Assembly: GCA_035292525.1 (NCBI GenBank)
Contig: DATDPZ010000085.1
Coordinates: 1 to 5,752 of the forward strand
DNA: 5,752 bases
Direction of reading: 5' to 3'
Source of the DNA: VBAS01 sp035292525
GTDB taxonomy: Bacteria; Bacteroidota; Bacteroidia; Chitinophagales; Chitinophagaceae
Shown in pieces: positions 4,226-5,752 of the stretch (positions are counted from its first letter, which is position 1; every line of letters begins with the position of its first letter). The notes under the pieces are model-generated. The model saw nothing but the letters and a program-made list of their open reading frames with translations, did not search any database and was not told the DNA's origin. A program made the position numbers and the translations under genes.

Positions 4226-5752
4226 TTATTTAAAATTAAAATGTAAAGAAATACCTCCGGACAGGTTGAAACCCGGCGCTGCATTAAAATACCTTCCGCC
4301 AAATGCATTGATATCATTTCCCAGGCTGTACTGCACATCGAACATATTATCAGCAGCAATAAAAAGTTCCATTATTACTTTCGGATGCAGGTTTTTTTTC
4401 CATCCTGTTCTTGCACCCAACAGATTAAAGGAAGAAGCGTATGTTGAATTGGCATCATTCAAAGGAACAGGATCGGAGTAATAATAATTGATATTTGCAT
4501 AAATACCGGGTTTGGTGATCAGATCAATTCCTGCTGCAATTACCTGTGGCGCCACGCTGGGTAGTTTATTTCCCGAATAATCATTACTGAGTTGTTTGAA
4601 TTCTTTGTAAGAGAAATCATGCCAGGTATGGCTTAACCATATTTTTAAATCTGAAAAGATTTGTTTTTGGTTTTTGATCAGCTGCCAGGACAATGTTGAT
4701 TCAATTCCCTTTTGTTTAGTGGATCCTGCATTATCAAAAAAATCAGCGCCATTCTGATCTCTGCGTTGAACAATTGTATTGTTTAATCCAAAATGAAAAG
4801 CATTGATGTCATAATAAATTTTCCCCTTAAGTAAATTACCCCGAATACCCGCTTCATAATTTATTCCATATTCTGCATTCAGGTCCGTACTGATTCTTCC
4901 GGAAGAAGGCAGGATTTCAGCCGTCGTTGGCGGAGAAAATCCCCTGGAAATACTTGTATAAACGGACAAAGAATTATTTAATTGTTTTAAAACAGCAAAC
5001 CTGGGCGCCGGTTCATTTTTATATTTTCTGGATTGCTCAGTTACCGGTAATGTTGAAAGTCTGAGGATGGAGATATTTTGTGAGTTGATGCTGAGCCCGG
5101 CAGTGATAAACCACCCGGAAGAAAGTTCTAGAGTGGATTGGGCAAAGCCAAAAAAAACTTTGTTATTGATCTCATCATCCGTTTGCAACAAATCAGGATT
5201 ACCGTTTTTATTATTATAAATTCTTACAGAGGAAAAGCCTTGTTGGAATTCGATACCAGCAATCACATTAATTTTCGTGTTGGTTTTTATTTTTCCCGAA
5301 TATTGAAAGAAAGATCTGCCACCGCTATGGGGTTCACTGGTTCTGCCATAGTTCCGGATAGAAGGATTCAATAAACGGGTAGCTGCACCATAAAAAGAAG
5401 TGGTAGATTGCCATTGAGCATTAAATTTCTGATTAAAACTTATACCCGCTAAAAAATTTTTCTGATAAATAGCCGCTTTGGTTTCTTCTGCTCCCGGAGT
5501 TTGACCCACTCTTGGCCTTGCTGCTCTTGGGTTAGTCAAATATTCTGCTCTTGTAAGGGCGCCGGGTGTTTGATAAAAAAGATCGCCCCATAGAAAATGG
5601 GAACTGATTTCTCCTTTATCTGAAATTTTAGTTTGAAGATCCCAGGTAAAAACTTTCCGGTCCAGTTTTGTATGATCTCTGTAACCATTAGAAGAAAGTT
5701 GCAGATAATTAAAAGTATTTTGAAAAGCATCGGTACCTAAGCGCAGGTTCGT
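4226..5752 (-). CDS. TonB-dependent receptor, FecA/siderophore type (3' part; 5' part lies beyond the window)
   Basis: The frame is open from the right edge to TAA at 4228-4226 and gives the last 508 residues. The signal peptide, TonB box and most or all of the plug lie outside. The visible part is beta-barrel. It begins with TNLRLGTDAFQN, then GDLFYQTPGALTRAEY near residues 56-71 and NPRAARP at about 74-80, a run I associate with Bacteroidota ferric-citrate/siderophore receptors. It continues with SRGFSPPTTAEI near 269-280 and NYEAGI, and ends GGISLHFNFK with the usual aromatic-rich last strand. The likely role is uptake of an iron chelate across the outer membrane; the exact ligand cannot be read. 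A TTG at 5539 could be mistaken for a start, but the coding frame continues upstream of it without a stop. It runs toward the lipoprotein gene, tail to tail. Confidence 0.9.
   Translation of the reverse strand, partial: TNLRLGTDAFQNTFNYLQLSSNGYRDHTKLDRKVFTWDLQTKISDKGEISSHFLWGDLFYQTPGALTRAEYLTNPRAARPRVGQTPGAEETKAAIYQKNFLAGISFNQKFNAQWQSTTSFYGAATRLLNPSIRNYGRTSEPHSGGRSFFQYSGKIKTNTKINVIAGIEFQQGFSSVRIYNNKNGNPDLLQTDDEINNKVFFGFAQSTLELSSGWFITAGLSINSQNISILRLSTLPVTEQSRKYKNEPAPRFAVLKQLNNSLSVYTSISRGFSPPTTAEILPSSGRISTDLNAEYGINYEAGIRGNLLKGKIYYDINAFHFGLNNTIVQRRDQNGADFFDNAGSTKQKGIESTLSWQLIKNQKQIFSDLKIWLSHTWHDFSYKEFKQLSNDYSGNKLPSVAPQVIAAGIDLITKPGIYANINYYYSDPVPLNDANSTYASSFNLLGARTGWKKNLHPKVIMELFIAADNMFDVQYSLGNDINAFGGRYFNAAPGFNLSGGISLHFNFK

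Noticed and set aside
5536..5752. A possible frameshift or separate small gene at the 5' side of the FecA-type receptor, with a start at TTG 5539
   Set aside because: The receptor frame continues upstream of 5539 without a stop to the window edge and translates into good receptor sequence (GDLFYQTPGALT), so the gene is intact and only cut by the window. The other minus-strand frame at 5536-5730 is a shadow.

Overview
The window looks like a piece of a Bacteroidota chromosome, probably Chitinophagaceae-like. The evidence is the AT-rich composition, two TonB-dependent receptors of Bacteroidota type, A-rich translation starts without clear Shine-Dalgarno sequences, promoter-like TAnnTTTG boxes, and a small lipoprotein of a cytochrome-like type common in that phylum. 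The assignment rests on reading alone; no search was run.

Layout. Positions 1-458 form a tRNA-centred island read on the minus strand. It holds an intact tRNA-Arg (anticodon CCG) at 299-370, a small GIY-YIG nuclease gene (43-285) starting 13 bases after it, and two partial copies of the same tRNA's 5' half, one on each side. Both partial copies carry a GC-rich hairpin inserted at the same point of the D-loop. One partial copy supplies the last codons and the stop of the GIY-YIG gene. Next come an AT-rich inverted repeat (476-536) and a MarC-family membrane protein gene (545-1123, minus).

Positions 1173-3681 are a vitamin B12 uptake unit on the minus strand: a promoter-like box, a class-I-type cobalamin riboswitch (about 3508-3670), a downstream hairpin whose loop can kiss loop L5, a BtuB-like receptor (1435-3393), and 11 bases later a small cysteine-rich CWC-type gene (1208-1423) interrupted by one in-frame TAA. 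A hairpin terminator candidate follows. When B12 is plentiful the riboswitch should lower expression of the receptor and whatever follows it.

Positions 3869-5752 hold a plus-strand lipoprotein with a cytochrome c-like CX5CH motif, converging on the 3' part of a second TonB-dependent receptor (FecA/siderophore type, minus strand). The receptor frame stays open through the right edge, so it is cut by the window and not broken.

The points most worth a second look are the hairpin-bearing tRNA fragments around the GIY-YIG gene, the interrupted CWC gene, and a 12-base alternative pairing between the conserved riboswitch core and the leader just downstream. The stretch 3682-3868 holds only promoter-like sequence; I see no gene in it.
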